From contig MDYQ01000021.1 of the NCBI GenBank assembly GCA_003024175.1, positions 248,001 through 312,000 of the forward strand: a stretch of 64,000 nucleotides of DNA. Direction: 5' to 3'. The stretch's first letter is position 1. Each line of letters begins with the position of its first letter. The stretch comes from Planoprotostelium fungivorum (taxonomy: Eukaryota; Evosea; Variosea; Cavosteliida; Cavosteliaceae). Of this stretch, positions 34,973 through 45,071 are shown piece after piece. Both the position numbers and the translations under genes were made by a program. The notes beneath the pieces were generated by a model, which saw nothing but the letters and a program-made list of their open reading frames with translations, did not search any database and was not told the DNA's origin.

Positions 34973-36316
34973 ATGAACGATCCGGCTAGAATAGACGTAG
35001 AGAAGTTTCTCACCTATACCGTCCCTGATCACAAGGGAGTCTTTTTCGTCAACAAGAAGGTGAACATCAAACATCGTCTACCCTCTAAACCAGGTCAGAT
35101 CGATGAAAAGACGGGACTGTTCATCTGGAATTACACATCACACACGGAGTACAAGAAGAAATGGGACGATGTCACCAGAATGTGTCGGGGGCTGGTCACC
35201 ACTCCTGACGGAGTCATCGTTGCTCGTCCTTTCCCAAAGTTCTTCAACTCTCACGAGAGAGACGCTTACAAACCAGATGGGACAGAAGAGGTGACAGTGT
35301 ATGAGAAGTTGGATGGATCACTTGGAATCCTCTTCTGGTACAAAGACGATTGGAGGGTCGTGACGCGAGGAAGTTTCACCTCTGAGCAGTCCGTCAAGGT
35401 GCGTTCTGAATGTGATCAAGCTTCTGACTTGAACGCAGGCGAGACAGATGCTAGATGCACATCAGCTTTCCTCTTTGGAGAAGTCTTTCACGTACATGAT
35501 GGAGATCATCTATCCTGAGAATCGTATCGTCGTGGATTACGGGCCGAGATGTGATGTCACCATGCTAGCCGTCTTCGAGACAGCTTCTGGAAGAGAGGTC
35601 GAACTAGAGGGAAACTGCGCGGATATCAACCTCGTCAACAGGTAATACCCTCTGCCTCTTGTCGATCACGTCTGATTACATCAGATACAACGAGTACTCT
35701 GCATTATCTCATGCAGAGCTCAAGTTGAGCGGTAAGAATAACATGGAAGGTTTCGTTGTTCGTTACAAGAAGGGAGAGGAGACTCACCGAGTCAAAGTCA
35801 AATTGGACCTCTACATGATCGCTCACCGCAATAAGGACACAAGGATCGACCCAAAGAAGGTGATACACCTAAACCACCATCTCACTCGTCATTATTTATT
35901 GACCGCCCATTGATCGTGACATCAGGTGTTGGAAGTGTATGTCACGGCCAAATCAAATGCTACTATCGATTCTCTGAGAGCCAGAGATGATTTTGCTTCC
36001 TCTTTTGCGGACGAGTTCTTTGATGTCATCTCTGATTGGTGGGACCGTTACGAGGTCATCTATAACAATTCCGTCGTTAAATTCGAGGAAGATTGTACAG
36101 AATTGAAGACGATCATCGAAGGTGAACGATGACGATGATGTGGATGGCACCTGATGCAATGCAGGAACGGATGAGAAAAACAGAAGGAAGGTGTTGGCCG
36201 TGGAAGTGCAGAGGAAGAACAAGAGTTGGCAGAAGGCTTACTTTTGGAGGTTCGATGGGAAGAGTGATTCAGTGCAGAGGGTCTTATTGGAGAGCATGCA
36301 ACCGCACGACAAGTGA
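34973..36316 (+). CDS. T4 Rnl1-type RNA ligase
   Basis: ATP-dependent RNA ligase of the Rnl1 family (also the ligase module of fungal Trl1 tRNA ligase): Lys is adenylated, AMP moves to a 5'-phosphate RNA end, then the 3'-OH is joined. Seen: RMCRGLVTTPDGVIVARPFPKFFN (the conserved block before motif I), motif I VYEKLDGSLGILFWY with nucleophile Lys, TRGSFTSEQ, motif IIIa-like FHVMEIIYPENRIVVDYG, motif IV NNMEGFVVRY and motif V HRVKVKL. After the core come about 130 residues of helical C-terminal domain ending MQPHDK. No kinase or phosphodiesterase domain is attached, unlike Trl1. The first in-frame ATG is 34973. The substrate is unknown: tRNA halves or RNA repair are possible. Confidence 0.85.
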
Positions 36317-36466
36317 ACACTTGGCTCGACGTAAGATCTGTGTATAATCCCGCATAAATCATTTTAAAGTGATTTTATACTTTCTGGATGTTGGTCGTAC
36401 TTGTCTATCAACACCGAAGGTTGACCTGTGGTCGACGTTTCTAGCTCGACAGAGTTGGTGTATGGG

Positions 36467-37275
36467 CTACAGGTGCATTCCTTGTGATTTGTATCTAGAT
36501 GCGATGATGGCGATGAGAACACCACAACTGTGTCCCACGACACACCCGATCACACAAGATATAGGCCATTGCTGTAAATCATGTGAGAAGGGTGTGGCAT
36601 GATGGAATTGTGATGGATGTTGATGGATGTCACTCGCTACCTGCCAAGGTCTATCCCAATCTAATGGTATGGGTAATGCACCGATCCAACTTCCTATGGT
36701 GGCACCGATGATGGGAAACGATACACTCCTCTCCACATGAGTGGTCGGTCTGTATGTCATCTCAGCATCTGTGAGAAGATGAATGATACCTAAAGAAATT
36801 GTGGACGATGTTGTAATAAGCCTCTGATGAGAATTGGTGGGCAAAGGACAGTGGAAGACTGATGTAGATGGAATGCAAACAGGCCCAAGACAGAGTGTTT
36901 AAGAAGTGGCTGTGTCGCGTGAGACCCTGATACTGGACGTCATGTGATCTCACTCGAGGCAAGAAGCACCATAAATGATGCCAATGAAGTGGAAGACAAA
37001 GATACCGACAAAAGTGCCTACAAAACTGCGTTGGATTCGTCTCTATTATATACATCAGTGCAATATGCGATTGTTCATCATACCAAAAGATTTGTAGGGT
37101 GAATCAATGACGAAGAGATCAGACTTCCTATGAAGAGGATCGAGTTGGCGATCGCGATGTACGTGACGGTCTGATCTGGTTGAAACAGATCCCATCCAAA
37201 TTGATACGGCAGAGAGAAAGCCACTATGGAGCTCAACAACAGAAGAAATGATGCTTCTGTCGGTCGTGCTTTCAT
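36467..37275 (-). CDS. PIGF: PIG-F (GPI11) subunit of GPI ethanolamine-phosphate transferase
   Basis: An ER multi-pass protein that stabilises PIG-O/PIG-G when phosphoethanolamine is added to GPI anchors. Exons from the minus strand join as MKARPTEASFLLLLSSIVAF, TVTYIAIANSILFIGSLI, VGIFVFHFIGIIYGASCL, SLNTLSWACLHSIYISLPLS, then the family signature [18 protein letters not shown] followed by WPISCVIGCVVGHSCGVLIA. The signature matches human [21 protein letters not shown] almost exactly, with an intron after WQ. About six hydrophobic segments fit the family. Two upstream in-frame ATGs (37335 and near it) are possible starts. Confidence 0.85.
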
Positions 37276-37448
37276 TGTCTTGCTGATGTGAGATGAGCTC
37301 GATTTTTTGAAATAAAACAATTCACCATTCATCATTTCCTCCAACACACAACATGAGCACGTCACACACACCCAAACCCTTCTTTCGTCAACCAGGGATG
37401 CACCAAGTGAGAAGAGATCGATGCCACATCACAAGCTGACGCAAGCAG

Positions 37449-38389
37449 ATGAACACAAAGCAGCTCCTCTCCACGTCTAAATTCATCCTCCCTGGCTTGT
37501 TGACGACAGCCTCGGTTCAGATCCCCTTATCGACCATACAAAATTACAAGACCGCCAACCAATTAGGAGAAATGACCACTCGTGGCAAGTTCCCCGCGAC
37601 GCTCGGCTGGAGAGTGAGAATCCACACGCGTCTCATCCAATCTTCTCATCGATGATCCATCAGACTGCCACCATCCAATCACTGATGAACACGACCGTCC
37701 GTTGGATCTTCAACTGGTTGGATTCTTTCGCCTTCTACAAGGGCATGATCATCCCTTATCCTCTGCAAGGTCTGTTGGGCTCAGCCATCGCATCAGCTGC
37801 CGTGTGGAGGCTCGATCATTTGAGAACCCTCCAAGGTTGGGCTGTGTACGGTGGAACTGTAAGTCTCATCGATATTTCCACTCGCTGACGTACGTACAGG
37901 AGGCGAAGCCCCGTTTTTCCGACGTACCGATCGGGGTGTATCGCGGAGTCTGGATGGGAATTACGTACGGCCTCCTCCATCATCTGACCCAGAGAGGTGA
38001 GATCACGAGATTTCATCGAAAATTCACACGATTCCTCAGGTCTGGAGCATCTATTCGTCACCTCTTACGCCACGTGGACCGAATTGTTGGGCCGCACCCT
38101 CGCTGTTGCCACGGCAAAGATCCTCTTATCCCCCCTCGAAGTGAGCGTTGTAGATGGACGATATCTCACTCAGACTTGACAGATTGCCATCAAGAAGACA
38201 CAGTTGGAGAACTGTCAAGATTCACCTCTCGTTAGAAAGGAAGGCCTGTTTGGTGCCTTGAGACGTCTGTGGCTGGAAAAGGGAGCAGATGGACTCTACG
38301 CGGGGTGGTTCTTAGCTATTCCGGAGGCTTTCGTCAGTGTCTTTGTCGTCACGACGCTCTTCCGCATGTCGAAGAAGTTCATCGAATAA
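37449..38389 (+). CDS. Divergent mitochondrial-carrier-like membrane protein
   Basis: Four to five short exons give about 250 residues: MNTKQLLSTSKFILPGLLTTAS, NTTVRWIFNWLDSFAFYKGM, YPLQGLLGSAIASAAVW, YRGVWMGITYGLLHHL, ATAKILLSPLEIAIKKTQLE, GLFGALRRLWLEKGADGLYAGWFLAIPEAFVSVFVVTTLF. The last third looks like one SLC25 repeat: a P-x-(D/E)-x-x-K-like start (SPLEIAIKK), then GLxGALxRxxxEKGxxGLYxGW. The signature is degenerate in the other repeats. It is probably a mitochondrial outer or inner membrane protein related to SLC25. The transported solute cannot be inferred. One intron has CGTTGTAGATGG (38146-38157). Confidence 0.55.
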
Positions 38390-38472
38390 AGACGATCGTA
38401 GATCGCATGACATGATCGAGCGGAGAAGTGGAAGAGATGACGATCATCATCGTGTAGAGACACCCTTTGAAT

Positions 38473-41400
38473 TTATGGATTCAAATCGATGTTGGAAGAT
38501 GGAGCGATGAAGCCTAGAGTGGGAGGCTCTACTTGCTCTTCTTCGTTTGTCTCCGCCTTCTCGGGTGACTTCCACACCGGAATGGCGTCCGTCGACTGAT
38601 TGTAGATCCACCTCTGAAAGAACGACTTTTTCTTCATCATCATCTTCCTTCCTGTTCCACCGTCACCTTCATCATCGTCATCACCATCAGCTTCACCCGC
38701 TTTCTCTGGTGTCTTCTCTTCTATCTCTCCCTGCGTCTCTTCCATGTTGCTCATCGTCTCACTCTGCGGTGAAGAGGGTGTCACCTCTATATCCGGTCTC
38801 TCACCCACCAGAGCTCCTGCCGGTCGATCGAATCCTCCCATCTGCTCCATCAAGACGCGCGACGAAGCTTCTCCATCCTCTAAAGAGGGAGGTGACAACT
38901 TTGGTGATCCCATGAGGGGTGTCTTCCTTCCGCTTCTCTTCACTCGAACGCCGATTCTCAATTTCTTCATGTGCTCGTTGGGGGACAGCTTGGGTGATGA
39001 CGTGGCCGATAGAGGGCTGGTGGGTCGGTCGGTCTGTTTCTTTCTGGTTTGTGTCGGTGTCGTGGGGTGAGAGGAGGGAGAGCCCGGTGTGCTGTAGCCG
39101 CTGTTGGACTGTTTCGCTTGGAGCTGTTGGAGGTCAGGAGTGGCGGGTTGTAGATGGGATCACCTTCTTACGCATGGCCATCTCGGCTGCGGCCGCGGCC
39201 GCCTTAGCAGCTCTCTCGGCTCTGGCCTTTTCTCTCTCCAATTCGATACCCGCTCGCTGAGATACGTCAATCTACAACATTGTAGATACCAAAATTTCAC
39301 CTGGAATGCATCGATGAATTTGACCCAGATTCCAAAGAATTCTTCGGGCTGAATCTCTTCTTCACCAAAAGCACCCGAGACATCTTTGTATGATGTCTTC
39401 GTCGCTTCGAATGACGTATTGATCTCATCGATATCCTCTCTGCAGTCCAGGTAGAACGTCTGAAATTTCGTCGATAATTAGAAGAATAACCGATGAAATC
39501 TCACCTTGAACGATTTGATGAAGGCATCGTTCGAGTCTTCTCCCTCGGATATCTTCTTCAATTCTGCCTCTACAACGCGCAACTCGCTCTGAGACTGTTC
39601 TACACGTCAGATATAAAATCAAAATAGTCGATTTCATGTCCATCTACAACTGACCTGCGCTAGATCGGCGTTGATACCATTCAGAGGGACTGGAATATTC
39701 TAAGAAAAATCTTCTGTCTACAAGGCGTCACCTTTAGCGGCCTCGTGTACCATGGAGATTTCTGCGGAAAATCCGACCAGGTCCGGATAATTCTCGGAGA
39801 TATATCTCCTCAAATAATTCATAAAATTCATTCCACTGACTTTGGCCGACCTCACGTCAGTCAACTGCATGAACATCAACCGACGTATCCATCTACAACG
39901 TTGTAGATGGTCATCATACCTTGTACAAGATGTCCAAGCGGAAACCAGAGGCAGAACCTCTGAACGTTCCTCCGTTCAAGAAATTTCCCAACTTGAGAAT
40001 GATCTTGACGATGTCTTTGCTCCTCTGAGATTTTTGAATCTGTTCGGTGGCAGTCTGTACAATTTCCACGTTCTTCTTCAACTCTAAAACTCGGATGGGT
40101 AGAACAGATTTGATCTCCATGCATTTCAATCTCTCTTTCAACCTGGGAATCGCTTCCACCTGTGAAAGATGATTCAACGTGTGGAGAATGGAAATCATTC
40201 ACCTTGATGAAGAATTGATCTACGATGCCGAGTGTCGGTTTGATCTCCGTATCATCTTCCAACTGAGATTTCTTCAAGAAGGCGCGGATGTTTTCGTACT
40301 GAAATTTCCATCAGTTTTCACTGAATCTCCCCTCTCACGTCTTCCGTGGATGGTGCAAATCGAGACAGCTGTGAGACAGTGTTCATGTCTAATAACTCCT
40401 CGTCAACGCTCATGATGGCATCGAATAACTTTTCGTTGGACATCTTCAAGCGTGACAGAATAATACCTGAGAGAACGTGAATAAAAATCTCTTCGAAACG
40501 AAATTTCACCGAGATTCTGTGCTTTCTTCGGATCTACAACGCTGACGACCTTATCGGCTCTCTTGTTCTTCCTCTCACCGTCTGGGACGTGTCAAGATGT
40601 CTCATGAGATATCTCATCTTACCGACGGGTGTACCGTTGACATCGTCGGTAGAGAATAAATCTTCCACTTCTTCGTAATTTAATTTGAATTCTGAATCCT
40701 CCTTCTCTTCCTCCATATCCTCCCAGATCGTTCCTGAACCATTTCATCTCACTACAACGTTGTATATCTCACCTTTTATCTTTCGATTCGGAATTTTCGT
40801 CCAATTGATCATTCTCATCTTCCTCGTGGGCAATCTCTCTGGCTTCTTCTTCTCTGTTGGGAGGTCACGTGATCGCGTCAGTCACATCACTCACTGTTCT
40901 TCGTCGACTTATCTGATGGAGCTGTCGGAGGGCCCGGTGGAGCCGGTGGAGCTGGGGGAGCAGGTGGGGCAGGTGGAGCTGGGGGAGCGGGCGGGGGTGG
41001 AGGTGGTGGTCCAGCCTGCACATGATGAGTGATGAAGTCATCGATCTACAACGAGACATCACCTCGATGTTCACCGCGGGTTCCTCTTTAGATGAAGTGG
41101 TGCTGGCTAACGATCCTAAATTCGGTCATCTACAACGATGTAGATGATTGAATTGGATCACCTAAGAAGGAAGGAGAGGACCTCGACATGGACGAATCCT
41201 TGTCGAACTTCATTCTCCTCTGTCTCTTCAAAATCGAAATTTCCTTGAGTAACAGTCGATTTGTCTCCTCAAATTTCTTCATCTCGTTGATACGGGTGTT
41301 CAACTCTGCAATCTGAAATAGAGGATGAGCGGACGCGTTGTAGATGGATGACGTCATCACCTTGGCGGTATCCTCTTGAGCGCTGAGAAGATTCTTCAAG

Positions 41401-43103
41401 GTCACTTTCGTGTCTGATGAAGATGTCATGAGAGATGTCATGACGTGAGGTCTCACCCGTATCGAAACCGACGTGCTCTTGTTGTAGACAGATCCCCTTA
41501 CTGAATTTATTGATGGCTAAGAAACTCTTCAATCTGATTTCGTCCGTCAAATTTCTTCACACATCACATCTCATCACATCATGATCAGACGCGACGATCA
41601 ATCGATGTCAAACTCACGCAATGTGACCGTTCTTCTCGTCTTTCTTCTTCTTTAAACCCAATTGCAAGAGACTCCTCAATATCGACAGGTACGTGTCCAA
41701 CTCCGGCTCTCCCTCGAGTATCGTCCTCAAATTCTTCGAAATATCCACGGGATCACTTATTACACATCATCATCCATGTCTCTTCACTCTCTCACTTTAG
41801 ATCGATTCCCATCTTCCTCTCAGCATCTCTTGCATCTTCTTCATCGATCTTTGCCTCTTCTTTGAAGATCTGGATCTGAGTCTCGAGGCTCGTCTGTAAT
41901 GTCTGGTCTAATTGTTCCATTTTCTACCGGGGTGAGACGTCAGACTACAACAGTGTAGATGCACCTCGATGACTTGGAGGATACCGAGGGCGGCGAATTC
42001 ATTTCGAATGGAAGTTCTCTCCTCGATGTCCTTGGCAGAATTGATGATGGCATTGATGAAACCCATCGTGTCCATCTACAACGAGTCAGTGATGGATGTG
42101 GCAGGGTGTAGAAGCTCACCAGTACTCCCGTGTCGACTTCGCTCTCTTTCAGTACCTGCACCAATCTCTCAAATCTGCGACGCTCCCTCTTCACTTCAGA
42201 GAAGTACGTCATAGACTCTAATATCTGTCTACAATCGAATCAGCCGTGATGTCACGCGAGATATCATGGCATCTCACCTGTGTCCCACGGGTGAATAAAG
42301 ACAGACGGTGACCAGAAGTTCTAACGTTTTGAAACGGACACTGCTGTTTGTTGAATCTAAGTGAAGCACGACAGACTTCATGACTTGCTTGTGGAGCACC
42401 TCCCTCATTCCAACCTGTGTACGTCAATCTACAACGTTGTGGATGCTTCATCTCACTTCGTTGGTCACGATGGTGCCCAAAGCACGAAGCACCGTGATGA
42501 TCATGTTGAATTCAGACTTTCCCTTACTGTGGATGATGAGATGGTGATTTGATGAAGACAAGGATGATTGTGACGGTGCTCACTCTGGTACCCTCTCTAA
42601 TTTATCCAAACCATCGGTGAGTAACTTCAATCCTCCCAGATCGAAGAAACTCGTGAGCCATGCTGAGGGATCACCACCCATTGCATTACGTATGTTCTTC
42701 AGGAGGTGACGAGTGGGGTTCGTTCTCAACTCTTCCACAAAGTATTGAGGTGTGTTCTTGATACGCGCTGGGTTCTTGAAGATGACGTGAGCAAACGATT
42801 CGAGGTGATATGATGTAACACTCACTGGGCTAGCGACGGACGATTCTTGTTGTGCCATGATGAACAACCACTTGTATTCTGGTGGCTTCAGAAGCATCTG
42901 TTCCCTCTCGTCTTTGGACAGCTCGATCTCATTCTGATGCTGCATCAGACTGTCGAATCGTCTTCTGTTCTCTCGACAAGACTTACCAGCGTCTCCGTGA
43001 ACATATCTTCGAGGATGTCAGGCTCAGGCATCGGGTACTCTAAACCTAAAGAGATCCTCTTCGACACATCAGCCTTTTTGTCTCGTGCAGGTGTTGTGCT
43101 CAT
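38473..43103 (-). CDS. Diaphanous-type formin (GBD/FH3-FH1-FH2)
   Basis: Formins nucleate and elongate unbranched actin filaments and are opened by Rho GTPases. N-terminus: MSTTPARDKKADVSKRISLG, then GBD/FH3 with PPEYKWLFIMAQ, YFVEELRTNPTRHLLKNI and WLTSFFDLGGLKLLTDGLDK. FH1: a polyproline block of APP/PPPPPPP units (sense strand of 40930-41020) that would bind profilin-actin. FH2: IPNRKIKGTIWEDMEEE (with the key Ile-Trp), LSRLKMSNEKLFDAIMSVDEE, VDQFFIKVEAIPRLKERLKCM and LKLGNFLNGGTFRGSASGFRLDILYKV. The C-terminal tail is charged and Ser/Pro-rich with a Lys-rich patch that may act as a DAD. The gene has many introns, and at least ten carry the CGTTGTAGA element, including three of the best palindromes. 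Confidence 0.9.
39270..39287. repeat. Intronic palindrome ATCTACAA-CA-TTGTAGAT
   Basis: 18-bp inverted repeat with 8-bp perfect arms in a formin intron; same family as 39889-39910. Confidence 0.85.
39889..39910. repeat. 22-bp perfect palindrome (intronic CGTTGTAGATGG element)
   Basis: Core ATCTACAACGTTGTAGAT extended by CC and GG on the two sides, a perfect 22-bp palindrome inside a formin intron. It is the most complete copy of the recurring element. Confidence 0.9.
41127..41146. repeat. Intronic palindrome CATCTACA-ACGA-TGTAGATG
   Basis: 20-bp inverted repeat with 8-bp perfect arms in a formin intron. The central four bases differ from the 39889 copy. Confidence 0.85.
42427..42444. repeat. 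Intronic near-palindrome ATCTACAACGTTGTGGAT
   Basis: The same 18-bp core with one mismatch in the right arm, in a formin intron. Confidence 0.75.
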
Positions 43104-43279
43104 TGTGCATCTGTGCTGATGTTGTTCCCGGGAGTCTTTTCTGGAAGGCCTCAGGGATTCGTTGTAGATCCTCCCAAACAACACAGATCCAAGCCATATC
43201 GTCACACCCCTCAGCATTAAGAGGTATGGACATGAATTGATCACAACATATAGAATGACTAATTCGCGTTCGTGTCTCT

Positions 43280-44354
43280 TTATACCGTGATGTCAAAAAC
43301 TTGGGCCAAAACGTTGGCCATACCGTCTTCTCCGTTCGTCTTGCTTACAAAATCGGCCACTGGCTTTACAAATGGCCTGGCGTTACCCACAGCTACGGAG
43401 CAGCCGGCGTACTTCAGCATCGTGATGTCGTTCTCTCCATCGCTGTGAAGACTTAGTGTCGGTCGAGTGTCGTTGTGATCGACTCACCCGAATGCGATGA
43501 CGTTCTCTGGCTTGATATTCAGCTGCTCGCAGACCTTCTTCAGTGGTACAGCCTTTGATGAACCCTTTGGGATGATCTCCATCATCTGGGGAACGGCTTG
43601 GACTGTGTCGTAGACTCCAGACTGTGACAGAAAATTAGCCATCCATCTACAGCGATTCTGATGGATTTCTCACGATTTCGCTGTCCTCTCCAAAGAGTGC
43701 TGACAGTTCTGATCTTGCGGCTTGAGCATCGCTGTCAGTCTGAATCCAGGTCAGTTTCCATCTTCTATCTCATCATCGACGATCACCTCTGTGAGGAACA
43801 TCATCTTGTTGATCTCCACCGTGCGGTCTTGGACCATCTTGAGCAGCTCCTCGTGCTCGATGCTCTCGCAGACGGGCTCGTGGTACATGGGCAGCAGATC
43901 GGCCATGTGTTGCTTCCACTGGCTGGCGGAGGCCACGATGCGATCTCCCCAGTGGAGTGTCAAGAAGCGGTTGGTAGCCTGGCTGAACTCGATCATCTTG
44001 GTGACGACTTCAGGAGCGAGTGTGCTCTGGTAGATGTGTGTGCCGTCTGGCTTCGTCATCAGCATACCATTCAAGAAGATCGAGGGATTGTTCTGAAGTC
44101 TCTCTGTTCGATGTCAGATTGTGTGACGATGATGATGTTGAAGACGCACCGACACGGTCAAAGATGTCTTGGGTGGACCACTTGGTCTTCCCTGTGGCCA
44201 GCATGAAGTGAACGTGCTCAGGTAAAGCATTGAGAACGGCGGCAGTCTTCTCGCTCAATCGATGATCAGGGCCTAAGAGTGTGCCGTCGACGTCTGTGAC
44301 CACGAGCTTGATGTTCTCAGGAGTAAAGTTGGGAGGCAGTGCGGTGGTGGTCAT
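43280..44354 (-). CDS. Cof-type HAD-superfamily phosphatase
   Basis: A HAD IIB (Cof/sucrose-phosphatase-like) hydrolase that uses Asp nucleophile chemistry on small phosphorylated metabolites, probably sugar phosphates. Start MTTTALPPNFTPENIKLVVT; motif I DVDGTLLGPDHRLS (nucleophile and acid Asp both present); motif II MLATGKTKW; the cap covers about residues 90-210 (LTLHWGDRIVASASQWK); motif III Lys region KGSSKAVPLKKVCEQLN; motif IV VIAFGDGENDITMLKYAG; then VGNARPFVKPVADFVSKTNGEDGMA. The stop TAA is at 43280-43282. About 290 residues, normal for the family. The substrate cannot be told from sequence. Confidence 0.88.
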
Positions 44355-45071
44355 GTTGTCTTGCTGTTTGTGTGTATCGATGGATTATGCTGCCTTCTCA
44401 CCCAGAGTTCAAGTCACGTGACCTCCCTGACAGGCTTCGCCCGTTTCCCTGGAAGCGTCTCGCTCTACACATACGAAATTGATCGGAAAATAAAATCAAC
44501 CCGAAAACATTCGAAATTTCTCTCCGATCATTTTTTCCGATCGGAACCGTCGCGCTTTTTCTCGGAAGATCGAGCCGGATGATTAAATCACACTTCGGAT
44601 AATTATGAAATCATCAAAGTCGTACGGCAGGCGGGATGCATCATCAGGAAGAGGGAATCGGGGAGAAGTGAGTCCGAATATTTCCGAATTTCCTTATGGA
44701 ACTGGAATTCGGACGTCCAAGTCGGAATGGATGAGTTCCTGGTGTGTGTTCCTGGGACTGCTGCGGTGGATCGTGGAGACGAAGACATCTGAGGAGAGAA
44801 TGCGTACACACGAGTACGAAAGATGGTCTCAGATTCATCAAGAAAGTCAGACCAGTAGAGATAGAATGAATATCTGTCGAGACGCGAAGACGATGAGAAG
44901 AGGAGGAGAAAGAACGAAGAAGGTCGTTTGAAGCGACTCGTTTCTATGAAGGGGACGAGAAGTCTATTTACAGAGTCTCTGAGCCCCACGAGAGGACGTG
45001 ATCGTGTTCGATTCAAGCGAGAATGATGTGAGATGTTTTCTGCAGATGATGCTCTGTCGTCACTGTCCTCA
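44355..45071. other. Intergenic region with an unassigned open frame
   Basis: About 720 bp upstream of the HAD phosphatase. A plus-strand ATG frame (44605-44931, 108 codons) and an overlapping minus-strand frame (44603-45016) are both open. The minus frame begins with an acidic stretch (DEDSDDRASSAEN) that could be a further C-terminal exon of the zinc-finger gene. I see no family match on either strand. Confidence 0.3.

Noticed and set aside
39889-42444. CRISPR-like array of regularly repeated palindromes
   Set aside because: The repeats are single short elements placed one per intron with coding exons between them; spacing follows exon lengths and the host is eukaryotic.
38473-43103. Splitting the formin into two genes at the FH1 region
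   Set aside because: GBD/FH3, FH1 and FH2 follow in the family order on one strand with only short introns between them.
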